Assembly (NCBI GenBank): GCA_034401795.1 | Contig: CM067365.1 | Coordinates: 15,071,434 to 15,135,433, forward strand | Direction of reading: 5' to 3' | Length of the DNA: 64,000 nucleotides | Source: Chaetoderma sp. LZ-2023a | Taxonomy: Eukaryota; Mollusca; Caudofoveata; Chaetodermatida; Chaetodermatidae | Shown: piece by piece, positions 23,641 through 64,000 of the stretch | Numbering within the stretch: the first letter of the stretch is position 1 | Layout: each line of letters opens with the position of its first letter | Translations under genes and position numbers: made by a program | Notes under the pieces: model-generated | The model's input: only the letters and a program-made list of their open reading frames with translations | What the model was told of the DNA's origin: nothing | Databases searched by the model: none

Positions 23641-23763
23641 TGTACACATACTATACTGTGAACATTTGCAAGAATATAAATACAGAAAGAAAGATCACTT
23701 ATCCTCAAATGATATGCACTCAAAATGATTAGACTCATGCTGTAATATTGTATGCTTTCACAG

Positions 23764-53998
<30,235 letters not shown>

Positions 53999-54822
53999 CT
54001 CAGCCTATTACTCACTCACTCACTCACCTACCAACTCACTCACCCACCCACATCCATCCATCCATCCACCAACTCACTCACTCACTCACGTATCCACCCA
54101 CTCACTCACTCTGCCACTCACTCACTCACTGTTAGAAGCATAATAGTTTATTTATTGCCATATAATGCATAAGAAATATGCTTGATTATTTAACAATCAC
54201 GATAGAATCTCAGTAGCTGGAGGTGAAGCATGAAAATTAGGTTACACTGAGTGACCTACTTTTGTTACACTGCCTAGCTTACGCCTACAATGCATACATA
54301 CACCAAGCTTGATTCCTGTATATGAAAGGTCTTGAAATAACAACCCGGAATAAGCTTTTATGACTGACTGACTACATGTAACGAACTAAGGGACATGGAG
54401 GTTTTTTGGCCTGCTATCCACGGTTAAAAATAATTTACGGGTAACTGACATATGTGTTTGCCGAATTTTAGAACATTTCTTCCAGCATTGTTCCCATGTT
54501 TTAATTGTTAGAAGTCAAATCCTTATCACGGGATCTGTTCTTTTCTCTATGGCATCGTTAATCCTTCAATGATCAAACTGACCAAAAATGCCTTCTGTAA
54601 TATTCATGAAAAAAGGTGCATTTACAGGCCAAGAGAAGACTATTTTAGAAAATTTATGACAGGAATAACTTGCTCATTATTTGTAATAATCGAGGCAGTC
54701 ATTTTAGTGGTAAATTTTCAAAAATGTGTCTTCCTGGTCAGCAAAGGAAAATTCAGTAAACAAAGATTTTAATTCTCTTGAAAAGTCTTGACCATTACAG
54801 TAATAGTGCATTGCAAACTAAT
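53999..54822 (+). other. Ferroportin 3' flank with a TCAC-rich repeat and MITE
   Basis: Starts directly after the stop codon. A CTCACTCA/CCATCCA-rich microsatellite occupies about 54004-54130. A diverged palindromic TTAA-family copy lies at about 54559-54797. The 3' UTR must begin here, but no canonical AATAAA was seen, so its end is not placed. Confidence 0.5.
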
Positions 54823-56134
54823 ACTGTAGCAGCACTGGACTGTAGCAGCACTGGACAGTAGAAGCACTAGACTGTAGCAGCACTGGACTGAGAAGCACTG
54901 GACTGTAGCATCACTGGACTGTAGCAGCACTGGACTGTAGCAGCACTGGACTGTAGAAGCACTGGACTATAGCATCACTGGTCTGTAGAAGCACTGGACT
55001 ATAGCAGCACTAGACTGTAGCAGCACTGGACTGTTGTAGCGCTAGACTGTATAAGCACTGGACTCTAACAGCACTGGACTGTAGCAGCACTGGACTGTAG
55101 CAGCACTGGACTATAGCAGCACTGGACTGTATAAGCACTGGACTCTAACAGTACTGGCCTGTAGAAGCACTGTACTGGAGAAGAACTGGACTGTAGCAGC
55201 ACTGGACTATGGCAGAACTGGACTGTAGAAGCACTGGACTGTAGACGCACTGGACTGTAACAGCACTGGTCTGTAGAAGCACTGGACTATATCAGCACTA
55301 GACTGTAGCAGCACTGGTCTTTAGAAGCACTGGACTGTAGCAGCACTGGTCTTTAGAAGCACTGGACTGTAGCAGCACTGGTCGTTAGAAGCACTGGACT
55401 GTAGCAGCACTGGACTGTAGCAGCACTGGTCTTTAGAAGCACTGGACTGTAGCAGCACTGGACTGTAGAGGCACTGGACTGTAGAGGCACTGGACTGTAG
55501 AGGCACTGGACTGTAGAGGCACTGGACTATCGAAGCACTGGACTGTAGAGGCACTGGACTATAGAAGCACTGGACTGTAGAGGCACTGGACTGTAGAAGC
55601 ACTGACTGTAGAAGCACTGACTGTAGAAGCACTGGACTGTAGAAGCACTGGACTGTAGAAGCACTGGACTGTAGAAACACTGGACTGTAGAAGCACTGGA
55701 CTGTAGAAGGACTGGACTGTAGAAGCACTGGACTGTAGAAGCACTGACTGTAGAAGCACTGGACTGTAGAAGCACTGACTGTAGAAGCACCACTGTAGAA
55801 ACACTGAACTGTAGAAACACTGAACTGTAGAAACACTGGACTGTAGAAGCACTGGACTGTAGAAGCACTGGACTGTAGAAGCACTGGACTGTAGAAGCAC
55901 TGGACTGTAGAAACACTGGACTGTAGAAGCACTGGACTGTAGAAGCACTGGACTGTAGAAACACTGGACTGTAGCAGCACTGGACTGTAGAAGCAATGGA
56001 CTGTAGAAGCACTGGCCTGTAGCATCACTGGACTGTAGCAGCACTGGACTGTAGCATCACTGGACTGTAGCAGCACTGGACTGTGGAAGCACTGGACTGT
56101 AGCAGCACTGGACTGTAGCATCACTGGACTGACT
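54823..56134. repeat. 16-bp minisatellite, about 80 units
   Basis: The unit is ACTGTAGAAGCACTGG with variants (GTAGCAGCAC, GTAGAGGCAC, TATAGAAGC). Because 16 is not a multiple of three and the - strand unit lacks stops, all three - strand frames read the same 16-residue periodic peptide (CFYSPVLLQSSASTVQ-like), giving long but meaningless ORFs. Confidence 0.95.
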
Positions 56135-56440
56135 GTGCTCAAAATTGTGCTATATGTTTAGTTTTGCACATCTCCAATCTTGTGTTTTGGTGGGAATTTT
56201 TGGAGAGCAAAAGATTAAAGTTGTATGCCCTAAGCACAGGATATTTATCATATAAACAAGCCTTCTAGCCCGTTCCATATTTTTCGATATGAGCACATGT
56301 GCCATATTCAACAGAGTATTTTCATTGGCTGTTGGGTGCGCAACCCATTTAAATCGACCAATTAAAACTTTGATTGATGTGAGCGTGATGCGTAGGGATT
56401 ACTACATGGTACTGTTTTACTACAATTTGTTTACTACGAT

Positions 56441-56743
56441 TTGTCATTCATGAAACGTCATCGCAAAATGTCATCGTTTGACAGTTTATCAGTCAGCAGC
56501 GAAGTAACGATTGATGGCCATGGCTCTGCGATAGTCTTAGAAGAAAAGTGTAGTTTACGGCTGACATCGCCAGATTTTGTGTTTGTCACTATATTTTGCT
56601 GCGTATTCAGTATCTGTTATCAAGTAGTGGTGTGTCACAGCAGCGGTATCGATTTCACGAAAATCAACAATGAGAAATCAGATAAAAGTCACATCAGCAA
56701 CTATTGGCAAATGTTTCAAAATTACAGTTCATATGACAAATAA
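56441..56743 (+). CDS. Unrecognised small ORF, 100 residues
   Basis: Starts MSFMKRHRKMSSFDSLSV and has one hydrophobic segment (FVFVTIFCCVFSICYQVVV) near residues 46-64, with no motif I recognise. It sits between a minisatellite and a hairpin repeat and could be part of an interspersed repeat. It may be chance. Confidence 0.15.
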   Translation: MSFMKRHRKMSSFDSLSVSSEVTIDGHGSAIVLEEKCSLRLTSPDFVFVTIFCCVFSICYQVVVCHSSGIDFTKINNEKSDKSHISNYWQMFQNYSSYDK

Positions 56744-56755
56744 AATCTCAAACTC

Positions 56756-56874
56756 GGTCACTTTTCATATCACTATTATGAACCGCGTTGAAAATTATCA
56801 ATTTTGCACTCGCTAAAGCTCGTGCAAATTGATAATTTTCAACTCGGTCCATAATAGTGATATAAAAAGTGACC
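56756..56874. repeat. Hairpin-forming foldback repeat
   Basis: GGTCACTTTTCATATCACTA, then TTATGAACCG and TTGAAAATTATCAATTT, on the left mirror AAATTGATAATTTTCAA, CGGTCCATAA and TAGTGATATAAAAAGTGACC on the right, around a GCACTCGC/GCTCGTGC loop. About 119 bp. Confidence 0.88.
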
Positions 56875-58022
56875 TCGTTCCAGATTGTCTCTCTCAGCAA
56901 TTTCCGGCTTATATTCTATGTAATATTTGTAAATCACTTAAATGATGAAATAAAACTCAAACTTACAAGTCATTGTACACATATTGTCATAAACCAACAT
57001 AAAATGACCCAAAACAACGTAAGAAATAAAATGAGGTTAGATCCTTTCTTATGTTGGACGACCAAATTAAAGCTCTTGTGATTGGAGGCATTCCACTGAA
57101 CTTTATCTGGACTGGAAGGCGACCTCCCAAATAAAAACAGATTTTGCAATGTCGCAAATGCCAATATGGCAAATTAATAATAAATATATACAAAAGATAA
57201 TGTTTTTAAAAACAATTTGAGCAATAAATTCACTATTACCTAATCCGTAAATGTATTCGGCAGTATATTTCCTGGCGAGATTTTTTTTCACATGGGTGAC
57301 TTCGTCCCGGCCGACTTGGTTACATTACATTCTACTGAGTATTAATCAGATATAGGATGAGTTTATGCCGTCACTCTCGTAGCTACTCTCGGGCTTCTCT
57401 CCTGTTTCATTCGTGTTCTCGTGAGATCTCCTACGCTAAACGGGAGTGAGGTATTCTCGGCATAGCACGAAGCTACAGCTCTATGTTTAGATTTCTCCTA
57501 TTTATGTGGATTGAGCAATTCTCTAACCGGGTACTAATATTAGTGTCTTCGCGCTACTCGGATAACAACCTAAATTCGTCCTATAGCGGAAGCTAATACA
57601 TCATTTTATTTCTATTTTTTCTACAGCACCATTTTATGTCAAATTTTTGATTAATTTTTGATGAAATAAACATTGTTTATTAAAATATGCGCAATATTTA
57701 GGCGGTCCCAATTAATAATTTCACTCCCGCTATGATGGATATAAAGTATTCATTAAGCATAGGCGTAAGATGGTAAGGCGTAAGATGGTAGCGTGAAGTT
57801 TAAAATGTGTTCTAATTTCGTGTTAATTTTGTATCATTTTCAGAGGTTTGGATTTAAAGAATTTACAGCCCTCTATTAGAAGCCGCGGTTGCTAATGAGC
57901 GGTACGGTACCAATTTTCGTTCACCGAAAAAAATGTTTTTGCAGATATTACATCATGCATTTTCTCTCACCCCACCCCCCCCTAAGTAGCATGTCCGACT
58001 GGGAAAATTCTGGTTCTGAAGC

Positions 58023-58058
<36 letters not shown>

Positions 58059-58573
58059 CGTCCCCCCCACCCTATAGACACGTGTGTAGAATGTCTAGTT
58101 TGGAGAAGGTTCTATTCGGTTCACAGCCGTAAACATTCATAATCTGCTGATTGGATGACACACACATGCATGCACGCACACACTAGTGGTATACTAGTAC
58201 CAAAAAGAATTTTACGGTTGAGAAATTTCTATAACTATCATGTTTATAATAGTAAAATGTACCATCAATCGTCCATATGACTAGTGAGTATGTGTATCAG
58301 ATTACTGCTATCTGTTCATGTAATATTATCAACTTGTTTCGGCGTTTAGCTGTCTGTGTCATTGTTTTTTAGATATTTAATTGCCTGGTTGTGACTTCTT
58401 TATCATTACCATCATGACCAGTGTCCAGCAGTAATGACAGTTTAATTCTGCTGGCATTGTAATATTATGTTAATGATAATCTATTTTTTATGATATATCA
58501 TATTTATATATTTATTATCTGAATGTTTGTTTTGTCATATGTACAGAGTGTGTGCTGTGATTAGATAAGAGAT
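56875..58573. other. Non-coding stretch
   Basis: No supported gene. (AT)n at 58027-58055, a short duplication GGCGTAAGATGGTA near 57765-57795, and an AATAATTTCACTCCCGC motif near 57713 that recurs inverted near 34075. Confidence 0.4.
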
Positions 58574-58577
58574 TAAC

Positions 58578-58812
58578 CCTTTAATGGTCACCATTGCATG
58601 GTCAAAAAAATTATAATTTGTGTATCCATTTGCAGTGCAAGACTGCCCATGAGAAGACTATTTTAAAGTTGTTAATATCAGTGGAATGACTGGCTATCTT
58701 ATTGCGCAAGTCATTTCAGTTGTAAATTTTAAAAATATAACTTCATGGTAAGCAAATTGACATTTTTTGAGACGACTGCAGAGGATGGCTTTCACCAACC
58801 TGGCCATTAAAG
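58578..58812. repeat. Palindromic TTAA-family MITE
   Basis: Left TTAA then CCCTTTAATGGTCA. The central AGTGGAATGACTGGCTA faces AGTCATTTCAGT. The right end, CCATTAAAG, is decayed. Confidence 0.7.
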
Positions 58813-60370
58813 TTTGACATGCCATATATTGCCATATATTTATTAGTGTTAACCCTTTCAATGCCATTGAATACAGGCCAGCTCAGAAATAACTTCAGCA
58901 ATGGCTTCAAATAAAATTGTCCAAACAGAACACTTCTTACATTGTGTTTATAATGGAGGAATCCAGGTTTATCAAGGCCCCGCCCATCTCTAGCTAAGCT
59001 CCACCCACACTTTGCCCATTTTGAATGGACTGTTCCCTGTACCCTCTGAATCTCAATTTCCAGAAGACTATGGCACCAACAGCGGCCAGTCAAATTAATT
59101 TCAAAATATTCAACAGCACGCTTATTAAATAGTAGACATACAATTCATACAACAATACTTAGTCTGTCATCAATTAAGCGTTTGTGATGAACTTAGCTAT
59201 GCCATTCATGATTGATGGATAAACTGGGATCCTCCAGTGTACTGTTTGGAAACCTTTTAAGTTATTTCTGATCAGTACTGTATGCTGAAACTGATTGGAC
59301 AGCATCACTCACATTCATTTCAAAATATTCAACAGCTTTCCCGTAAATTTTGTGTGAAATGTAGATAACCTGCGATTGTATTTCTGCATTGGTTATATAT
59401 TAATTAGTTTATAATGTAAATATTTTACTATTTGTAATTAAGTAATTCAATTAAAATGGTCATTACTCATTAATAGCATCATAATTATGTTCGCTATGAA
59501 GCGCTGTGTCGCTCTCTGTATGTAGATGTCCAGCATAATAACTCAAGCTCTTCTGCGGGGGGGTTTCTTCGGGACTCCAAGGTGAACCCAATAGATGAAT
59601 CGACTTTTAGTCCCCACCCATTTCTAGCTAAGCACCTCCTGCGCTTTGCGCATGTTTGGATCGATTTATATACTTTGAATCCTGAATTCCCAGTCCCAAT
59701 TTCTGCGCAGGAATTTTCCACATTCCTGCGCAGGAATTTTCCACATTCATTCATATTGTAGCATGCCTAGAAATAGTTTGAGGTTCAGATCAAATGGTAA
59801 ATATCTATATCCGTGGGCATATCTGAATGCAGATCTTTGGCCATAGTGCTGGAATACAAGACAGTAGAATCACCTAATTATGGATGATCCCAGTTTTAGC
59901 TATGCCTCTTCCATCTTTAGCTAAGCTCCACCCACACTTAACCCATGTTGGAATCACTCAATCCCTGAACTCTCTGACTATCAATTTCCAGAAAACTATA
60001 CATGTAAGCTGTTGAATATTTTGAAACTAATTTGACTGGGTGTTGTTACTGCCTATGATAATTAGACCATTTTACAAATTTTTTCTGCAAAAGTAAGTAT
60101 TATTTTTATTCATTGTATATTATGTAAGTATTTAGCATATTTATTGTACATTGTTTTGAGCGTATTCTTGTCATATGCGACACTCGCTATTACTCATATT
60201 ATTTAGGAATTGATTTTTGTGGTTGTGATATTTACATCTATCAGAAATGTATTCTGCATTTTTATGTTCGCATGTATGCACATGCGTGATTGTCCTTACA
60301 CATGCCTGACAGTGGTCCTACGTTTACAACCTTTTTATACACCCGTCATAAGATTGATTGAATTCTCATG
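58813..60370. repeat. Cluster of foldback-family fragments
   Basis: Partial copies at about 58955-59232 and 59882-60060 contain CTAGCTAAGCTCCACCCACA, TGGATCGAT or GAATCACTCAATCC, and AAATTAATTTCAAAATATT or ATTTTGAAACTAATTTGACT modules. At 59700-59755 GCGCAGGAATTTTCCACATT is repeated in tandem. Confidence 0.6.
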
Positions 60371-60860
60371 GCACAAGGCATCGGTCGGTGTGTCTGTCTG
60401 TCTGTCTTTCCATCTGCCCCACCGCCTTTGAAGTTTAAAATTTCAAGACTTCTTATAGTCACCAAACTTGGTATATGCCATTGGATGCATCATAACTTAA
60501 AGATGTGTCAGTGTGACCTACTTTAAATAGATCAGTGTGACCTACGTTTCATGGTTCACTGGGCATCATACATGTCATAGAAAATTCCTGTCTGGTCTGT
60601 ATTTTCATGACTTTTTCATATACTGTAGCCATCTTAATGTATTAATGCTTCTCTGGTGTGTCATGTATCAAAAGTAGGTCAGCATGACCTTTTCATGGTT
60701 CACTGAACATCACAGAATATTCCTGTCCTGGTTAAATTTTCAAGAGTTTGGTTTACAGTATCCGAACTTGGCTTATTGATTCCTCTTAGGGTATCTGTAT
60801 GTCAGCTATCAAAAGTAGGTCACTGACCTATTTTTGTGTGTCAATAAACAGCAATGAAAT
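60370..60860. repeat. Degenerate tandem repeat with TCTG/AAAGTAGGTCA units
   Basis: A GTCTGTCTGTCTGTCT run leads into several diverged ~130-150-bp units sharing AGTAGGTCA, TTCATGGTTCACTG, CATCA and ATTCCTGTC. Confidence 0.55.
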
Positions 60861-60861
60861 G

Positions 60862-61235
60862 AACCTTTCCAGTTTATCCATCCATCATATGACGTCATAA
60901 TCAACTACGTGATGTGTAGAATGATGTCATAATCAATTACAGTATTAATACCACGATTTAGTCGGTCTTAAACGCTTAATAGTTCGACATGTACGAATTG
61001 TATGTCTTTACTATTTAACAAACATGCTGTTGAATATTTTGAAACTAATTTGACTCGGTTGCTGCCATAGGCAGCAACAGTACCCTGTCAATTCAGTTTC
61101 AAAATGATCAACAGCTTAGTTGTGAAGTTTTCTGGAAATTGATGCTCAGAGAGTTCAGGGATCGATCGATCCCAACACGAGTGAGGTGTAGGTGGAGCTT
61201 AGCTAGAGGGGCATAGCTAAAACTGGAAAGGTCCA
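60862..61235. repeat. Foldback repeat family, most complete copy
   Basis: The ends ACCTTTCCAGTTTATCC and AAAACTGGAAAGGTCC are inverted. The centre GTTGAATATTTTGAAACTAA faces TTCAGTTTCAAAATGATCAA around CTGCCATAGGCAGCA. No coding capacity. Confidence 0.8.
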
Positions 61236-61319
61236 TTGATGTCCAGCCTGTATTTTGACAACACTCGTTCATCAACATTCTGGTCACCAAACTTGAGGTA
61301 TGGGTCAAACCTGCTCTTT

Positions 61320-64000
61320 CTCCTTCGATCAATACTCACCATTCTGTTACTTCTGATATACAGCTGGCCTTGACAGCGGCTCTAGGATTATAGACTTAGA
61401 AAGCTTTACCGACTCCTGGGAACCGGGTACTCGGCTCCCAACTGCCGAGTACCCGTTTACCATAGAGCTCATTCTTGTTTGCATAGCAACAAGAGCAATA
61501 CATGCTTTTTGCATTAAGGATTTTAGTGTTTTAAAATAATCTAAGTCTTTAATCAGTGATAGTTTGTGTGTTCTGAAAGGATTAACTAAGGACTATGGAG
61601 AATACCGCCCAAGACAACCAGGTTGTATTGTTCTTTATTATCCATAGTTAAAAGACTTAGGTCTCTAAATTTTGTTGTGTCGCATGTTCCAATTTCTGAC
61701 CCCATAGAATCTGTGACGTGTGCTAGCAACGATATATGCCAGACGATCGCCTTCTTTAAACCCCAACAGGCGATCGGCAGATATGAAAATAGGTGTTTGC
61801 TACGGTATTTCTAACACGAATATCGGCTGACGTCGTTCTCCGTAGAATCCGAGCGGGTGACGTCACACCCGGTCGCTCGGATGTTTATGTGAAGAAAAAT
61901 TTTTCATTAATCGCGCATCTTATTCTGGGTGCTGCGTACTAAAAATGGTACCGGAAACTTTAGAATGATCAAGTTTACGTGCGATCACGATCGGTTTGCA
62001 ATGATCGGTGGTTTCAAAATTCTTGAGTAGATGTGTGGTCTGCGGTTTTACCGTGTGAGACAGCAGTTTTGTTATAACATTTTGTTGTTTTCTTCACATA
62101 TCGTGCTGCGTTCGTTAGGAGTATAATTTATATTGATTAGTAAATATACCCTGAATGCTATGCGATATGATTCCTGGAGCCGTTACACATCCTGTAGGAT
62201 CTATTATGGGTGTGTTGTGCCCGCCGCGTACTTGTCGTCATAATCAATGCGATCGTTGTTGTAACGTGGCGGGGTGGGGTGCGGGGAGGTTACGGTTAAT
62301 TTATGAGTCAAAATATTTGAAAATTAATTGTCTGCCTTCCATCCGTGTCTCGTTCCGCCTGTTTATTGTAGGTTTGTGCTTATTTTATAGGCCAAGCCAG
62401 CCCCGCCACCATGTGACGACTGCCATAAGTTTGTCCGTGTAATGTTCAAGGACCATGTCTGTTTTAGGTGTGCCCTGTGTAATATAGATCATAGGTCTAA
62501 TGTTTGTGCAGTGTGGTCCGTCGAAACGATGGTTATGTTCCTTGCCCAGAAGGACTTGGCTGGGTCTGATGCGGGGTCAGGCGGTCCGAGAGGAAATCGT
62601 GGAGCGCCCGGTTCGGCCGGTGGGGGTGCTCCACGTCCCCAGCTGGAGGTGGCGGAGATGGCACCGCCGGCGTGGTTTGATCCGTCTATGCAGGGTTTTC
62701 TGCATAGCGTTCTGCCCATGCTGGTGTCGTCCCTGCTACCAAAGGTTGGGGGGCAGTTTCTCCCCATGCCTGGTACGGATCCTGTCCTCGGACAGGATTC
62801 TGGACTGGTTACCGAGGGGGCCGTCTCGTACGGCCCCCTGGCGGTCCCGTCTGGCTTCGGCCAGATGGGTTCTGTCTCTCTGCGGCCACCTCCGGGTGGT
62901 CCAGTAGCGGTGGCCGGTCCGTCAGGTGTGGGAGCCGTCCGCCAGGACGGCTCCACGGTTGAATCGTCTAGTGGCGGCTCTTCGGAGTCTGAAGACGATG
63001 AGGCCGAGGAGGAGAGGTTGCTGCGGCCCGTGAAGCCGCAGGTGGAGAATATGGAGGTTGATTCCGTCCTGGACGGAACCGGCCTCCATTTGTCTGGTTT
63101 GGCGCAAGCCAGGTCAGCTGCTCCACCTGCGGCTGAGGCCAATCCGTTACCGTGCACTGGTTCCGCGCGGCTTGGTTTGTCACCAGCCGTCAGGGGAACT
63201 GGTGTGCCGGGCCAGGCGTGGTACTCACCTATCTCGCCTGGTCCGGCAGCCGGACATGTGGTGCCGTTGGCGCCCGTGTCCGGCTATGGTTCCGCGACGG
63301 TTACGGGTCCGTACGGTTTTCCGTGCGGACCTACCCCATGGACCGGAGTGTTTCATGGGGTGGCGGCGGAACCGTGTGGTAGCGGAGTGCCTGGCGTGTC
63401 AGCCGTGGCTCCTTGCCGGGAGGCCGTGGCTGGCAGACCCGTGAGCACGTCAACGGGTGACGTGTTTGCGGGGGTATCTTCTTCGGAGGTAGATTGGTCT
63501 GATGCTCTGGCGTGGCTAGCCAGAGTGGACCCGTCTGTGGTTTCGGCCACGGCCGATGAAGATGCGCCCCGTCCGTCGGTTGCGTCGATTAGGACGGGGA
63601 TTTTGCCCGCGGCCCGGATCCAGTCAGTGGGACTGGATCCACGGTTCATTGATTTGTTGGATGCTATTTATAGTAAACAACTAATGACCAAGGGTCAGCT
63701 CCCTGCGGCCTCCAGGGAGGTGCGGGCAAGATGTCGTATTCCGCGGGGTGAATACGACATGTATGGTGTAGTCCCGTCGGTCACGGAGGATGATGGGTAC
63801 TGGGCGTCCAGAGTGCCGGGTCGGGTGGTCCCGGTCCGGCACTAGTGGATAAGTCCCAGGTACACCAGGAAGAAGTCCTGGCCCTATGCGATGAGGGTGT
63901 GAGGGCAGCGATGAGCGCTGTCAATCACTCTTATCGTCTACTTCAGTCGGTGTGGGCTGAAGCGGGGGCAGGCCACCCTGTGCCACCTGTGGCGCTATCG
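61320..64000 (+). mobile_element. DIRS-type retrotransposon, family A copy 2 (cut by window end)
   Basis: The left terminal repeat (61320-61490) matches that of copy 1 nearly base for base (TCGATCAATACTCACCATTC, then the GGGTACTCGGCTCCCAACTG core). A leader and the gag-like region follow. RT and recombinase would lie beyond the window. Integrity cannot be fully judged. At least one break is likely. Confidence 0.88.
62405..64000 (+). CDS. gag-like region of DIRS family A copy 2 (partial, window edge)
   Basis: Same order as copy 1: a Cys/His module (about 62414-62518) matching most of its spacing, a PPAWFDPSMQGFLHSVLPML segment, a Pro/Gly/Val-rich part, an acidic segment (SGGSSESEDDEAEEE) and LARVDPSVVSATADEDAPRP. 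Strong similarity to copy 1 over the whole visible length, with scattered amino-acid differences, indicates a recent common source. Confidence 0.72.

Noticed and set aside
55321-56142. 273-residue repetitive - strand ORF resembling a secreted low-complexity protein
   Set aside because: A by-product of the 16-bp minisatellite. The same peptide appears in all three frames.

Overview
The window looks like a gene-poor, repeat-rich stretch of an invertebrate animal genome. I lean towards a mollusc: one interspersed repeat opens with a 'TCACCTGGTCTAAAAGG' block and closes with 'CCCTTTGGCCTCTTGTT', which I know from mollusc genomes, and the only host gene is an animal ferroportin with large introns. 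The species is not determined.

Host gene. Six coding exons on the + strand (23764-23843, 27088-27247, 29556-29798, 33240-33464, 50686-50949, 52692-53998), all with GT-AG introns and compatible phases, encode 758 residues of a ferroportin (SLC40A1-family iron exporter) up to its stop codon. The first coding exon with the start codon was not found. Three of the four residues that bind metal in human ferroportin are replaced (H43 by A, C326 by N, H507 by R). The loop before the last transmembrane bundle is expanded to about 240 residues with 16 N-glycosylation sequons.

Layout. 1-3600: decayed Ty3/gypsy-like gag-protease remnant and a LINE fragment. 4163-8320: a 2.0-kb non-autonomous hAT-like element (copy A) that received a Tc1-like transposon (4399-6055) and a 491-bp hAT-type MITE (6856-7346). 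8.3-11.8 kb: intergenic or intronic sequence with foldback repeats. 11838-18551: a DIRS-type tyrosine-recombinase retrotransposon (family A). 20883-22887: a second, independently inserted copy (B) of the 2.0-kb hAT-like element. 23.7-54 kb: ferroportin. Its introns hold palindromic TTAA-flanked MITEs, tandem satellites, a duplicated block with a hugely expanded TA array, and, in the 17.2-kb fourth intron of those seen, a nest: DIRS family B copy 1 (34304-50206), containing a ~175-bp satellite, containing DIRS family B copy 2 (43235-49332). 54823-56134: a 16-bp minisatellite. 56-61.3 kb: foldback repeats. 61320-64000: the 5' part of a second family-A DIRS copy, cut by the window edge.

Taken together: one host transporter gene stretched by mobile DNA. 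All four DIRS copies lie on the + strand, in the orientation of the host gene. Several insertions can be dated relative to each other by nesting and by intact empty sites elsewhere in the window.
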